Assembly: GCA_965197455.1 (NCBI GenBank)
Contig: OZ240208.1
Location: forward strand, 682,001 to 746,000
Source of the DNA: JAGWBD01 sp965197455
GTDB lineage: Bacteria > Chloroflexota > Anaerolineae > Aggregatilineales > Phototrophicaceae
Reading direction: 5' to 3'
DNA: 64,000 bases
Made by a program: the position numbers and the translations under genes. Position 1 is the first letter of the stretch; every line of letters begins with the position of its first letter. This document shows positions 51,507-60,197 of the stretch, in pieces. A model generated the notes under the pieces. That model was given only the letters and a program-made list of their open reading frames with translations, was not told where the DNA came from and did no database searches.

Positions 51507-52984
51507 TGTCCAACAAGCCCCACATCGTGATTATGAATCCTGACCAGTGGCGCAGCGACGTCATGGGTCACATGGGCAATCCCGCTGCGGTGACGCCATA
51601 TCTGGACCAGGCAGTGCGCGAGGACATGGTGTCCTTTCGCAATGCCTTCTGCCAGAACCCGGTCTGCACGCCCAGCCGCTGCTCCTTCATGACAGGCTGG
51701 TATCCACACACACGCGGCCACCGCACCATGTATCACATGCTCAAGCCTGATGAGCCCATGCTGCTAAAGTCATTGAAAGACCAGGGCTGGTACGTCTGGT
51801 GGGGCGGCAAGAATGATGTCGTGCCCGCGCAGCACGGCTATGCTGACTATTGTGATGTGAAGTATGTGCCGCCGAATACGCCGGAACGCCCCCTGCGCCA
51901 GAACACGCACGCCGCCGACAGCTGGCGCGGCGCGCCGGGCAGCGACAGCTACTACTCCTTTTTCGTCGGGCGGCAGGACAAGGACCCTGACGACCATCAC
52001 ATCTACGATAGTGACTGGGCCCTGGTGGAAGGCGCCATCGAGTTGATTCGCAACCCGCCCACCGACAAGCCGCTTTGCATTTATCTCCCGCTGATTTACC
52101 CGCATCCGCCTTACGCGGTCGAGGATCCCTGGTTCAGCGCCATCGAGCGGGACAAGCTGCCGCCGCGCATCCCGACTCCCGCCATGCCAGCAAATGAGCC
52201 TTCACTGCTCACGGGTATACGTGAGCGACAAAAAATGGTTGGCTGGGACGAGGCCCGCTGGACAGAGCTGCGGGCAACCTATTACGGCATGTGCGCGCGC
52301 GTGGACGAGCAGTTCGGCATGATTCGCGCGGCGCTGCAGGAGGCCGGCATTTACGACGACACGGCCTTCTTCCTGTTTTCGGATCATGGGGATTTCACCG
52401 GCGACTACGGGCTCGTCGAGAAGACCCAGAACACCTTTGAAGACTGCCTGACGAACGTGCCTTTCCTCATCAAGCCGCCCGCTGGCGTCCCGCTCCAGCC
52501 CGGCGTGCGTGACGCACTGGTAGAGTTGATCGACTTCCCGGCGACGGTAGAAGCGCTGACCGGCATCGATGTTCACCACACACATTTCGGTCGCTCGCTG
52601 TTGCCGCTGGTGGCCGGTGTGGAGTCTGGTCATCGCGACGCGGTCTTTTGCGAGGGCGGCCGGATTCACGGCGAACACCAGGCGATGGAACTGGACAGCG
52701 ACACCTCGACGAAATCGCATTACTGGCCGCGCAACAGTCTGCAGCGCAGCGAGGGGCCGGAACACAGCAAGGGTGTCATGTGCCGCACGCAAACCCACAA
52801 GTACGTTTACCGGCTCTACGAACGCGACGAACTCTACGATCTGCGCGCCGACCCCGATGAAGTTCACAACCGCATTGATACCCCGGCGCTGGCTTCAGTA
52901 CAGCAGGCTTTGCAGCAGCGCACCTTGCGCTTCATGGTGGAGACGGCTGACAACGTGCCCTGGGATACCGACCGCCGCAGATAG
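51506..52984 (+). CDS. Sulfatase (type I), copy 2
   Basis: Formylglycine-dependent sulfatase of 492 residues, with no signal peptide. The metal-binding opening is HIVIMNPDQWRSDVMG, and the modified residue is Cys54 in CTPSRCSFMTG. Other motifs: MTGWYPHTRGHRTM, GGKNDVV, YPHPPYAVEDPW and FFLFSDHGDFTGDYG. It overlaps the end of the BMP permease by one base, so it probably acts in the cytoplasm on a sulfated compound brought in by that transporter. The substrate class is not identifiable by eye. Confidence 0.92.
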   Translation: MSNKPHIVIMNPDQWRSDVMGHMGNPAAVTPYLDQAVREDMVSFRNAFCQNPVCTPSRCSFMTGWYPHTRGHRTMYHMLKPDEPMLLKSLKDQGWYVWWGGKNDVVPAQHGYADYCDVKYVPPNTPERPLRQNTHAADSWRGAPGSDSYYSFFVGRQDKDPDDHHIYDSDWALVEGAIELIRNPPTDKPLCIYLPLIYPHPPYAVEDPWFSAIERDKLPPRIPTPAMPANEPSLLTGIRERQKMVGWDEARWTELRATYYGMCARVDEQFGMIRAALQEAGIYDDTAFFLFSDHGDFTGDYGLVEKTQNTFEDCLTNVPFLIKPPAGVPLQPGVRDALVELIDFPATVEALTGIDVHHTHFGRSLLPLVAGVESGHRDAVFCEGGRIHGEHQAMELDSDTSTKSHYWPRNSLQRSEGPEHSKGVMCRTQTHKYVYRLYERDELYDLRADPDEVHNRIDTPALASVQQALQQRTLRFMVETADNVPWDTDRRR

Positions 52985-53008
52985 CGTAATGATACAGCCC
53001 TGCGTCTG

Positions 53009-53017
53009 TGCTATACT
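53009..53017 (+). promoter_or_regulatory. Extended -10 promoter of the ABC exporter gene
   Basis: TGC-TATACT (53009-53017) is an extended -10 element about 36 bp upstream of the ATG at 53053. No good -35 is visible, as expected for this promoter class. It gives a leader of about 29 nt without a clear Shine-Dalgarno sequence. Confidence 0.45.
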
Positions 53018-53052
53018 GCGACGCCAGTCTGCCTCAAACTGATTGCCAGCCC

Positions 53053-54840
53053 ATGAAGGCCAACCGGCACCCCCTGTTGCGTTTGCTTGCCAAAACGCGC
53101 CGCTACCGCGGTCGAGTCTGGCTGGCCACCACTTACTCCATCCTGAACAAGCTGTTTGACGTCATGCCGCCCATGTTGATTGGCGCGGCGGTGGACGTCG
53201 TTGTGCGGCGCGAAGAATCATTCCTGGCTGATCTGGGCCTGGTGGAAATGCAGTTGCAGCTGATGGCGCTTTGCGCGCTGACGCTTTTCGTCTGGATCAT
53301 GGAGTCGCTCTTCGATTACGTCCAGCATATCTATTGGCGCAACCTGTCCCAGACCATTGAGCATGACCTGCGTCTGGAGACCTATGACCATGTCCAGCAG
53401 CTGGAAATGGCCTGGTTCGAGCAACGCAGCACTGGCAGACTGCTCTCGGTCCTGAATGACGACATCAACCAGCTGGAGCGTTTTCTGGATGTCGGCGCCA
53501 ATTATCTAATTCAGGTCATCGCAACCATCGTTCTCATCGGTGGTCTGTTCATCTCGGTGGCGCCACAGGTCGCCTGGCTGGCCTTCCTGCCGATGCCGGT
53601 GGTTGCCTGGGGTTCGATCTGGTTCCAGCGCAAGCTGGCACCCCGTTACGCGGCCATACGCAGTCAGGTCGGTGTGCTGAACAGTCTGCTGGCCAACAAT
53701 CTGGGCGGCATCGCAACCATCAAAAGCTTCACGGCCGAGCAGCACGAAATCAGGCGTGTGCGTGGCGAAAGTAACCTGTATCGCGAGTACAACCGCAAGG
53801 CGATCCGGCTCAGCGCCGCCTTCGTCCCCCTGATTCGCATGGCCATCGTCACCGGCTTCATCGCCATCATGTACTTCGGTGGACTGCTGGTGCTGAATGA
53901 GGGGCTCAACATTGCCCTCTACAGCGTGCTGGTCTTCATGACGCAGCGGCTACTGTGGCCGCTGACGCGCCTGGGCGAGACCTTCGACCTCTATCAGCGG
54001 GCCATGGCTTCGGTCGACCGCATCCTCGACCTGCTCGACACACCGGTGCGCATTCTGGATGGCAATAACAGCCTGCCGCTGGCGACCATCCGTGGTGACG
54101 TCTGCTTTGACCGGGTGGACTTTGCCTACAGCAACGGTCTGCCCGTTCTAAACGACCTTTCGCTGCAGATGCCGGCAGGTCAAACTGTGGCCATTGTGGG
54201 CGCGACGGGAGCCGGCAAGTCCACGCTCATCCGCCTGCTGCTGCGCTTTCATGATGTGCCGCGCGGCACCATCACGCTGGATGGTCATGATCTACGCGAC
54301 CTGCGCGCCGAGGATTTACGCCGCGGCATCGGCCTGGTGAGTCAGGACGTCTTTCTCTTTCACGGCACAGTGCGCGAAAACATCGCTTACGGCAGTTTTG
54401 ACGCGGACTTGGAGTCAATCGTCGCAGCTGCCAAAATCGCCGAGGCGCACGATTTTATCGTGGCTTTTCCTGACGGCTACGAAACCATCGTGGGCGAGCG
54501 CGGCCAGAAGCTGTCCGGCGGGCAGCGCCAGCGCATCTCCATCGCGCGCGCCGTGCTGAAGGATCCGCCGGTGCTCATCCTGGATGAGGCAACTTCTTCA
54601 GTTGACAACGAAACCGAGGCGGCCATCCAGCGTTCAATGGACCGCATCACGGAGGGGCGCACAACCATAGTCATCGCCCACCGTCTGTCAACTGTACGCA
54701 ACGCTGACAGGATCTACGTGCTGGAACAGGGCAGTGTCATTGAGACCGGTACGCACGAGGAACTGGTCACGGATGATGATCTCTACGCCATGCTGTGGCG
54801 CGTGCAAATGGGTGAGCGTCTGATGCTGCAGCCAGGCTAG
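53053..54840 (+). CDS. ABC exporter (fused membrane and ATPase domains)
   Basis: Type IV half-transporter of 595 residues. The N-terminal 310 or so residues form six membrane helices; the C-terminal NBD has Walker A GATGAGKST, Q-loop VSQDVFLFHGTVRENIAYG, signature LSGGQRQRISIARAV, Walker B VLILDEATSSVD and H-loop IAHRLSTV. It is MsbA/LmrA-like and should work as a homodimer, exporting a lipid, drug or peptide. A single gene: no partner half-transporter adjoins it. It converges on the HUMPS gene with a 4-bp overlap. Confidence 0.93.
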   Translation: MKANRHPLLRLLAKTRRYRGRVWLATTYSILNKLFDVMPPMLIGAAVDVVVRREESFLADLGLVEMQLQLMALCALTLFVWIMESLFDYVQHIYWRNLSQTIEHDLRLETYDHVQQLEMAWFEQRSTGRLLSVLNDDINQLERFLDVGANYLIQVIATIVLIGGLFISVAPQVAWLAFLPMPVVAWGSIWFQRKLAPRYAAIRSQVGVLNSLLANNLGGIATIKSFTAEQHEIRRVRGESNLYREYNRKAIRLSAAFVPLIRMAIVTGFIAIMYFGGLLVLNEGLNIALYSVLVFMTQRLLWPLTRLGETFDLYQRAMASVDRILDLLDTPVRILDGNNSLPLATIRGDVCFDRVDFAYSNGLPVLNDLSLQMPAGQTVAIVGATGAGKSTLIRLLLRFHDVPRGTITLDGHDLRDLRAEDLRRGIGLVSQDVFLFHGTVRENIAYGSFDADLESIVAAAKIAEAHDFIVAFPDGYETIVGERGQKLSGGQRQRISIARAVLKDPPVLILDEATSSVDNETEAAIQRSMDRITEGRTTIVIAHRLSTVRNADRIYVLEQGSVIETGTHEELVTDDDLYAMLWRVQMGERLMLQPG

Positions 54841-55508
54841 CCAGCCTGTCGCACCTGTTGCACAATGTCGCGCAATTGTCGCTCAAAGTCCGGATCAGCT
54901 GCCTTGAACTCCGTGCCACTGATGACCAGTGGTGCGCCGAACACCACGATTTCCGCCCCCAGCGACAAGGTCTGAATCGCCTGCTCCACGCTCAATCCGC
55001 CGACGGCCTGCACCGGAATGTCTACTGCGGCCAGCACGGCCGGCAAGTCATCCAGCGGGCTGAGTCCCGGAATCATGTTGCGCTCGTCGAAGCCGGTATG
55101 CACGATGATGTAATCGACGCCCATCGCCTGCGCCTCTCGTGCGCGACCCGGCTTGTCCGGGCAGAGCATGACATCGCACATGACCTTGCCGCCATGGCGC
55201 TGCGCCATCTGCACCTGCTCAATGATGCTGGCGTCATGCGCCTGGCCCATGACCACGACCATGTCACCGCCCGCCTGAAACATCATCTCCGCTTCCAGCC
55301 CCGCGCCATCCATGGTCTTCAGGTCGACCACCAGCGGCACATCCGGATGCGCTGCATGCAAGGCGCGCACGCCATGCAACCCCTCGGCGAGGATGAGCGG
55401 CGTGCCGGCCTCCAGCCAGTCCACACCGGCGCTCACCGCTGCGTCTGCCAGCGACAGGGCCTCGTCGATAGTGGTGACGTCCAGCGAAATCTGAATCTTT
55501 GCATCCAT
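54837..55508 (-). CDS. HUMPS-family (3-hexulose-6-phosphate synthase/KGPDC-like) protein
   Basis: Small TIM-barrel enzyme of 223 residues in the orotidine-phosphate decarboxylase superfamily. The ATG at 55508 gives MDAKIQISLDVTTIDEAL. The catalytic motif is VVDLKTMDGAGLEAEMMF (DxKxxD), followed by GQAHDASIIEQV, VDYIIVHTGFDER and IPVQAVGGLSVEQA. The HTG.D motif is closer to hexulose-phosphate synthase than to 3-keto-L-gulonate-6-P decarboxylase. No 6-phospho-3-hexuloisomerase gene adjoins, so it may be an aldolase or decarboxylase for a sugar-acid phosphate. Last gene of a five-gene minus-strand cluster. Confidence 0.82.
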   Translation of the reverse strand: MDAKIQISLDVTTIDEALSLADAAVSAGVDWLEAGTPLILAEGLHGVRALHAAHPDVPLVVDLKTMDGAGLEAEMMFQAGGDMVVVMGQAHDASIIEQVQMAQRHGGKVMCDVMLCPDKPGRAREAQAMGVDYIIVHTGFDERNMIPGLSPLDDLPAVLAAVDIPVQAVGGLSVEQAIQTLSLGAEIVVFGAPLVISGTEFKAADPDFERQLRDIVQQVRQAG

Positions 55509-55521
55509 ACCTATGCGCCTT

Positions 55522-56565
55522 TCAGAGCAGCAGAACGGACTTGACGTTGTCGCCGGCTTCCATGTGTTCGAATGCGTGGCGCCAGTCAGCCAGGGGATAC
55601 TGACCGCCGATGACCGGATCAAGATTGAGTTGGCCGGAGCCCATCAGCGCCAGCACGCGCTCCCAGGTGTTGTAGGTGTGGCTGAAGCTGCCCTGCAAGG
55701 TAACCGCCTTGGCCACCAGCGGGTCAAGATTGAAGCCCAGCGGCTGCGGCCCCCAGCCAATCTTGGTGATGAGACCGTTGGGCCGCACCAGATCCAGCGC
55801 CTGCTCCAGCGCCGCGCTCACACCGCTGCAATCAACGACCAGGTCTGCGCCGAAGCCGTCGCCCAGCGACATCACATGCTCGACGGGATCTTCTTTTTGA
55901 ATGTTGATGATGCGGCTGGCGCCCAGCTCGGCCGCGACGCCGAGGCGATGATCATCAACGTTGGTGCCCAGCACAATGATGTCGCTGGCGCCGCGCAGAC
56001 GCGTAACCAGCAGCGCCATGATGCCGATGGTGCCCGCGCCCTGGATGACGACCGAGTCACCAGGCTTCATGGCGGCGGTCTTCTCCACCAGGGCGTTGTA
56101 GGCGACACAGACCGGCTCGGTCAGCGCGGCGTGCGCAAAGGGGACGCCTTCAGGAATCGGGTGCAGAATCTCCGCGCGCGCTGTCACGTAACGGGTGAAA
56201 GCGCCATCCGCCAGCGCGCCGTAACCCAGCCGGTTCGGGCAGAGGTTGTAGGCGCCGCTCAGGCAATAGCTGCACTGATTGCAGATCTGTGCGGCAGTTT
56301 CGCAGGCAACCCGGTCTCCACGGCTGACATTCTTCACGTTGGCGCCGGTGTCGGCCACTACGCCGCAGAACTCATGGCCCAGCACCAGCGGCAGGCTGAT
56401 CTCCCAGCTGTGGTTTTCCTGCCACATGTGCAGGTCGCTGCCACATACGCCGGCCGCGCGCACTTCCAGCACGACTTCGCCCGGTCCGGGCGCAGGCGGT
56501 TCGGCAATATCGCGCAATTCGACGGCATCCGGGCGACTGTCATACTTGACGAGAGCCTGCATCAT
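55522..56565 (-). CDS. Zinc-dependent alcohol/polyol dehydrogenase
   Basis: MDR-family dehydrogenase of 347 residues. GAGAGGAAGA precedes the ATG at 56565, which overlaps the stop of the isomerase gene (ATGA). Catalytic zinc ligands are in CGSDLHMW and LGHEFCGVV; the structural zinc site uses CETAAQICNQCSYCLSGAYNLC; the NAD site is GAGTIGIMALL. It resembles sorbitol, threonine and L-galactonate/L-gulonate dehydrogenases. In this cluster it probably oxidises a sugar alcohol or sugar acid. Confidence 0.9.
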   Translation of the reverse strand: MMQALVKYDSRPDAVELRDIAEPPAPGPGEVVLEVRAAGVCGSDLHMWQENHSWEISLPLVLGHEFCGVVADTGANVKNVSRGDRVACETAAQICNQCSYCLSGAYNLCPNRLGYGALADGAFTRYVTARAEILHPIPEGVPFAHAALTEPVCVAYNALVEKTAAMKPGDSVVIQGAGTIGIMALLVTRLRGASDIIVLGTNVDDHRLGVAAELGASRIINIQKEDPVEHVMSLGDGFGADLVVDCSGVSAALEQALDLVRPNGLITKIGWGPQPLGFNLDPLVAKAVTLQGSFSHTYNTWERVLALMGSGQLNLDPVIGGQYPLADWRHAFEHMEAGDNVKSVLLL

Positions 56566-57461
56566 TCTTCCTCTCCAAAGTAGCGGGCGCACAGGTCACG
56601 CAGAAACAGCAGCGACTGCTGCATTTCGTCGAGGCCGTTCATGCCATCCTCAATGCTGATCCAGCCGCGGTAGTCGTGATCCGCCAGAATCTGCAATATC
56701 GCGGGATAGTCATTCATTCCCTGACCGGTGACGCCATGGCGCAGGTTGGGCGAGTAGCCCAGCGTGCCGTCGCTCTGACGCAATTCCTCAAGCGTGGTGC
56801 CTGCGGCCAGCGAGCGGTCGCTGGCGTGCATGCTGACGATGCGCGGCGCCACCGCACGCAAGAGTTCCAGCGGATCATCACCGGCGACAATGGCGTTGGA
56901 GGGGTCGTACTGAACGCCGAAGTAGGGGCCGTGCGGGATGGCGGCCAGCAGCTCAAGGAACACGTCCATCTTCTGCGCGAACTCGGGATACTCCCAGAAG
57001 CCGTCCTTGTAGTGGTTCTCCAGGCCCAGCACAATGTCGAGTTCCTGCGCTACCGGCAGCAGGGCCAGGATACATTCTGCAACCCACTCGACGCCCTGGC
57101 TCAGGTCGACGTCCGGGTAGCGCTGCCCGCTGAGCACGCGGCAGACCGCGCCTGGCCCGCCCAGTCGGCGGGTGACCCGCATGATCTCAATGTGTCGCTC
57201 AACAGCGCGCTGGCGTTCGTCCGCATCCGGGTTGGTGAAGTTGGGCGAACAGCACATCATGGGCATGGCGAAGCCGGCCCGTTGCAGCGCCTCGCCCACG
57301 CTGTCCAGGTAGCTGTCGTCGTAACTCTGCAGAAAGCCGTCATATAGCTCGAGACCGTCGGTGTCCAGCGCGCGCGCCATCTCAATCCACTCGAAGAGTG
57401 ACAGGCTCCGCTCACCTGCGATCTGCTGCTCAAAAGCCTTGGGGTAGGCGGCCAGTTTTAT
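56562..57461 (-). CDS. Sugar phosphate isomerase/epimerase-like TIM barrel with apparent ATA start
   Basis: AP-endonuclease-2-fold protein of 299 residues. The first in-frame ATG (57380) would delete the first 27 residues, yet the upstream frame is open and reads KLAAYPKAFEQQIAGERSLS, the usual N-terminus of this family, directly after an ATA codon (57459-57461). GGAGAG lies 9 bp upstream of that ATA. No ATG, GTG or TTG is available in between. Metal-site residues include the Glu of VLGLENHYKDGF, the Asp of VQYDPSNAI, His in VSMHASDRS and Glu in ISIEDGMNG. It may isomerise or epimerise a keto sugar. Confidence 0.82.
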   Translation of the reverse strand: MKLAAYPKAFEQQIAGERSLSLFEWIEMARALDTDGLELYDGFLQSYDDSYLDSVGEALQRAGFAMPMMCCSPNFTNPDADERQRAVERHIEIMRVTRRLGGPGAVCRVLSGQRYPDVDLSQGVEWVAECILALLPVAQELDIVLGLENHYKDGFWEYPEFAQKMDVFLELLAAIPHGPYFGVQYDPSNAIVAGDDPLELLRAVAPRIVSMHASDRSLAAGTTLEELRQSDGTLGYSPNLRHGVTGQGMNDYPAILQILADHDYRGWISIEDGMNGLDEMQQSLLFLRDLCARYFGEEE

Positions 57462-57515
57462 GATGCTGCACTCTCCGGTGTGAAATAATCAGGCAGCAGC
57501 CACTCTACTTGCGGA

Positions 57516-57532
57516 ACTGGCCGGGCGCCAGT
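57516..57532 (-). other. Small hairpin after sulfatase 3
   Basis: ACTGGC-CGGGC-GCCAGT is a 6-bp inverted repeat just after the stop of sulfatase 3 (57537) on the minus strand and before the isomerase gene. No T-run follows. Probably an intercistronic stability or attenuation element. Confidence 0.4.
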
Positions 57533-57536
57533 GCGC

Positions 57537-58874
57537 CTAAAGGGTATAGGGGACGGTGCCACTCTCGTCAACCCTGTAACCCCAACGCCGAATGTACTCG
57601 TCGCCGTGCCGGAAATCGTCGCCCTGCTGCGCCAGCATGACGTTCAGACGCTTGTCCAGCTGCTCGCGCAACTTGCGGCTGGCCGGTTCATCGACCAGAT
57701 TGCGTTGCTGCCAGGGATCCGCCTCATTGTCAAAGAGCTGCCAGGAGCCGGCCAGCGTGCGGGTGTAGGTGTGCGTGCGCGTGCGCAGGCCGCGGAATTC
57801 GCGCCCGCCATTCTGACGGGACCACTCGCCGAAAGGATGGTAGCAGGCCAGCAGCGCAGCGCCGTTAGCAGGGTCAGGCGTTCCCTTACGGATGTGGCTG
57901 CTGAAGTCGAGGCCCTCGACCGATGCCGGCACCGGGATGTCACAAAGCCCCAGCAGGGTGGGCATCAGGTCCGGGCTGTTGATCAGGGCATCCGTCGCGC
58001 GCGCCGGAACGCCGGGACAGCGCAGCAGGAAGGGCACGCGGATGGACTCCTCCCAGGGCTTCTGCTTGCGCACTGTGCCTTGCGAGCCCAGCATGTCGCC
58101 ATGGTCGGAAGTGAAGACGAAGATGGTGTCCTGTGCCAGTCCGCTTTCTTCCAGGGTATTCAGCAGCGCCGCAACGCAATCATCCAGCGCCGTGCAGTGG
58201 GCGTAGTAGCCCGCCAGCCAGGCGCGCGCCTCCGCGGCGCATTCATCGGGGACGTTGGGGCGCAAGGCAATGTCCTGCTTCCGATAGCGCTGACGGTATT
58301 CCGCCGGCGCGGTTTCGTAGGGATTGTGGGGCGGCCCCCAGGAGAGCACCAGCAGAAAGGGCTTGCTGCCATCCCGTTGGCGCAGATAACGCTGTGCGTC
58401 GTGCGTTTGCGCGATGGCGTCATAGCCATCCCAGCGCAGCTTTTCCTCACCGTCACCACTGTAGTAGGGCGAGTCGTTGTATTCGTGCGTACACTCCAGC
58501 GTCTTCCAGTAGTCGAAGCCGTGACGCCGTTCGGGTGGGATATAGACCGAACGGCCATGACCGTCAATGTGCCACTTGCCGATCCAGGCCGAGTCGTAGC
58601 CGGCCTGCGCAAAGGCTTCTCCCAGCCGGGTGCCGCTGTCCGCCAACGGCACATCGTTGACGAAGATGCCGTGCGTCAGCGGATACTGTCCGGTTAGCAG
58701 ACTGCCACGCCAGGGCGAACACACCGGCCAGCCCGAGACCGCGTGCGTGAAGTTGACGCTTTCCCGCGCCAGCCGGTCGATGTGGGGCGTGGCGACCTGG
58801 GTGTTGCCGGCGTAACCGGTTGCCTGCGCGCGCCACTGGTCGGCGAAAACGAAAACGACGTTTGGTTTGTTCAT
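57537..58874 (-). CDS. Sulfatase (type I, CSPWR variant), copy 3
   Basis: Sulfatase of 445 residues. The ATG at 58874 overlaps the larA stop (ATGA), so the longer reading is rejected; the start gives MNKPNVVFVFADQWRAQATG. The modified Cys52 lies in WPVCSPWRGSLLTGQYP, where Trp replaces the usual Ser in C-x-P-S-R. Other motifs: GKWHIDGHGRS, SWGPPHNPYE and FVFTSDHGDMLGSQG. No signal peptide. The R of the motif is retained, so formylglycine conversion is expected. It is translationally coupled to larA and clustered with sugar-modifying enzymes. Confidence 0.92.
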   Translation of the reverse strand: MNKPNVVFVFADQWRAQATGYAGNTQVATPHIDRLARESVNFTHAVSGWPVCSPWRGSLLTGQYPLTHGIFVNDVPLADSGTRLGEAFAQAGYDSAWIGKWHIDGHGRSVYIPPERRHGFDYWKTLECTHEYNDSPYYSGDGEEKLRWDGYDAIAQTHDAQRYLRQRDGSKPFLLVLSWGPPHNPYETAPAEYRQRYRKQDIALRPNVPDECAAEARAWLAGYYAHCTALDDCVAALLNTLEESGLAQDTIFVFTSDHGDMLGSQGTVRKQKPWEESIRVPFLLRCPGVPARATDALINSPDLMPTLLGLCDIPVPASVEGLDFSSHIRKGTPDPANGAALLACYHPFGEWSRQNGGREFRGLRTRTHTYTRTLAGSWQLFDNEADPWQQRNLVDEPASRKLREQLDKRLNVMLAQQGDDFRHGDEYIRRWGYRVDESGTVPYTL

Positions 58875-60169
58875 GTGAATTGCGGCTCCGGATGTACTGT
58901 GGTCTGCAACCAGGGAATGGTTTGCGGACCTTCGGGCAGAATGCCAATGCGCGCATCGCTGCCATAACGCCGACGCAGGCGGGCAATCAGTTCTGCAATG
59001 TCCGGGCAGGGCAGCAGCAACGCTTGCTCGATTTGCGCGTGGCTGAGGTGGTCTGAGTAGACGTAAACCTCGGCGCGGGACTGAATACGCGCCTGAATTT
59101 GCGCCTGCCACTGGTCCTGGCGGGTTTCCTGCGCAGCCTGAATGTTGCGCGCCAGTTCCGCCAGACTCGCGGCTTCGCGCAATAGTTGACCGTAGAGTCC
59201 GTGCTCGGGAATCCCTTCAGCGCATTCGGCGGCCACGATGATACTGCCGCCTGGCCGCACGATCTGCTCGGCTGCGCTCATCCCTTTCACCGCCTGATAG
59301 AGGTTCATGTCCAGCGGCCAGCCGGAGTTGGTGGTAATGACGATGTCGTAAGGTTGCTCGACAGCAACCATCGAAGACTGACGCACGAAATCGATGCCGG
59401 CGTCATGCGCCGCTTCCAGCGCACCCGCAAAGACGCCCGTGATTTGCTTCGCGCTGTTCAGCGTGACATTGAGCAGCAGGTCCGGCGCAGTAAGCAGGGC
59501 GGCCTCGCGCGCCTCCTCCCAGATCGGGTTGCCGTGTGTGATGCCCCAGGTGGCGCGTTCGTTCGCAATCATGCCGGCATCGTGGTTGCCGAAGACCGTG
59601 CGCTGTCCCGCCATGCCGGGCATGACGGCCTTGCCGCCGCCGGAGAAACCCGCAAAAAAGTGCGGCTCGATGAAGCCGGTCAGGATTTTGACGTCGGCCG
59701 CCAGATACTCGCGGTTGAGCCACAACTCGTGGCCGAAGGAAGAGTGTCCGATGCACTGTTGCGTGTCCACGTTAACCGAGTTATTTTGCACGATGCGGTA
59801 GCGCTCGACCAGGTCAGCGCCCAGCATTTGCGTCAACTCGGCACGGGTGTTGGGACGATGTGTACCGAGCGCGTTGCAGAGCTGTATGTTGCTGGCCGAG
59901 ACGTGTGCCAGTTCTTCCAGCACGGCCGGCAGCAGGATGTGGTTGGGGGTCGGGCGCGTGATGTCGCTGAAGACGATGGCGACGCTGTCCTGCGGCCCGG
60001 CCAGCTCGCGCAGGGGACGCGCCTGCAGCGGTGCTCGCAGGGCGGCCCGCAGTTCCGCCAGCGGGTTTGCCAGCGCGGGCACAAAGCGGTTTTCGATGAC
60101 CTCAACACAGGCGTCGTCCGGCAATTCGAGCTGCAGGCCAGATTTGCCGTAGGCCAGGCTGATTTGCAT
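58871..60169 (-). CDS. larA: Nickel-pincer racemase, LarA (lactate racemase) family
   Basis: Full-length LarA-type protein of 432 residues. AGTGAGGCGAC precedes the ATG. The key residues are visible: DITRPTPNH (69-77), His104 in LGTHRPNT, His170 and Lys180 in FIEPHFFAGFSGGGKAVMPG; the lysine binds the pincer cofactor in characterised LarA. Family members racemise or epimerise lactate and many other 2-hydroxy acids, including sugar acids. The cofactor genes larB, larC and larE are not in the window. Its place with a sulfatase, isomerase and dehydrogenase suggests a sugar-acid substrate (inference). Confidence 0.9.
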   Translation of the reverse strand: MQISLAYGKSGLQLELPDDACVEVIENRFVPALANPLAELRAALRAPLQARPLRELAGPQDSVAIVFSDITRPTPNHILLPAVLEELAHVSASNIQLCNALGTHRPNTRAELTQMLGADLVERYRIVQNNSVNVDTQQCIGHSSFGHELWLNREYLAADVKILTGFIEPHFFAGFSGGGKAVMPGMAGQRTVFGNHDAGMIANERATWGITHGNPIWEEAREAALLTAPDLLLNVTLNSAKQITGVFAGALEAAHDAGIDFVRQSSMVAVEQPYDIVITTNSGWPLDMNLYQAVKGMSAAEQIVRPGGSIIVAAECAEGIPEHGLYGQLLREAASLAELARNIQAAQETRQDQWQAQIQARIQSRAEVYVYSDHLSHAQIEQALLLPCPDIAELIARLRRRYGSDARIGILPEGPQTIPWLQTTVHPEPQFT

Positions 60170-60197
60170 GTCGCCTCACTTCTCCTGAATGGACTGT

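Noticed and set aside
54837..55508. Calling the HUMPS protein a formaldehyde-fixing HPS of the ribulose monophosphate pathway
   Set aside because: No 6-phospho-3-hexuloisomerase or formaldehyde-related gene is adjacent, and the neighbours are sugar-acid enzymes; only the family is supported.
58875..59111. 80-residue N-terminal extension of sulfatase 3
   Set aside because: It lies inside larA in another frame and does not look like a sulfatase; the ATG at 58874 overlapping the larA stop gives the family N-terminus.
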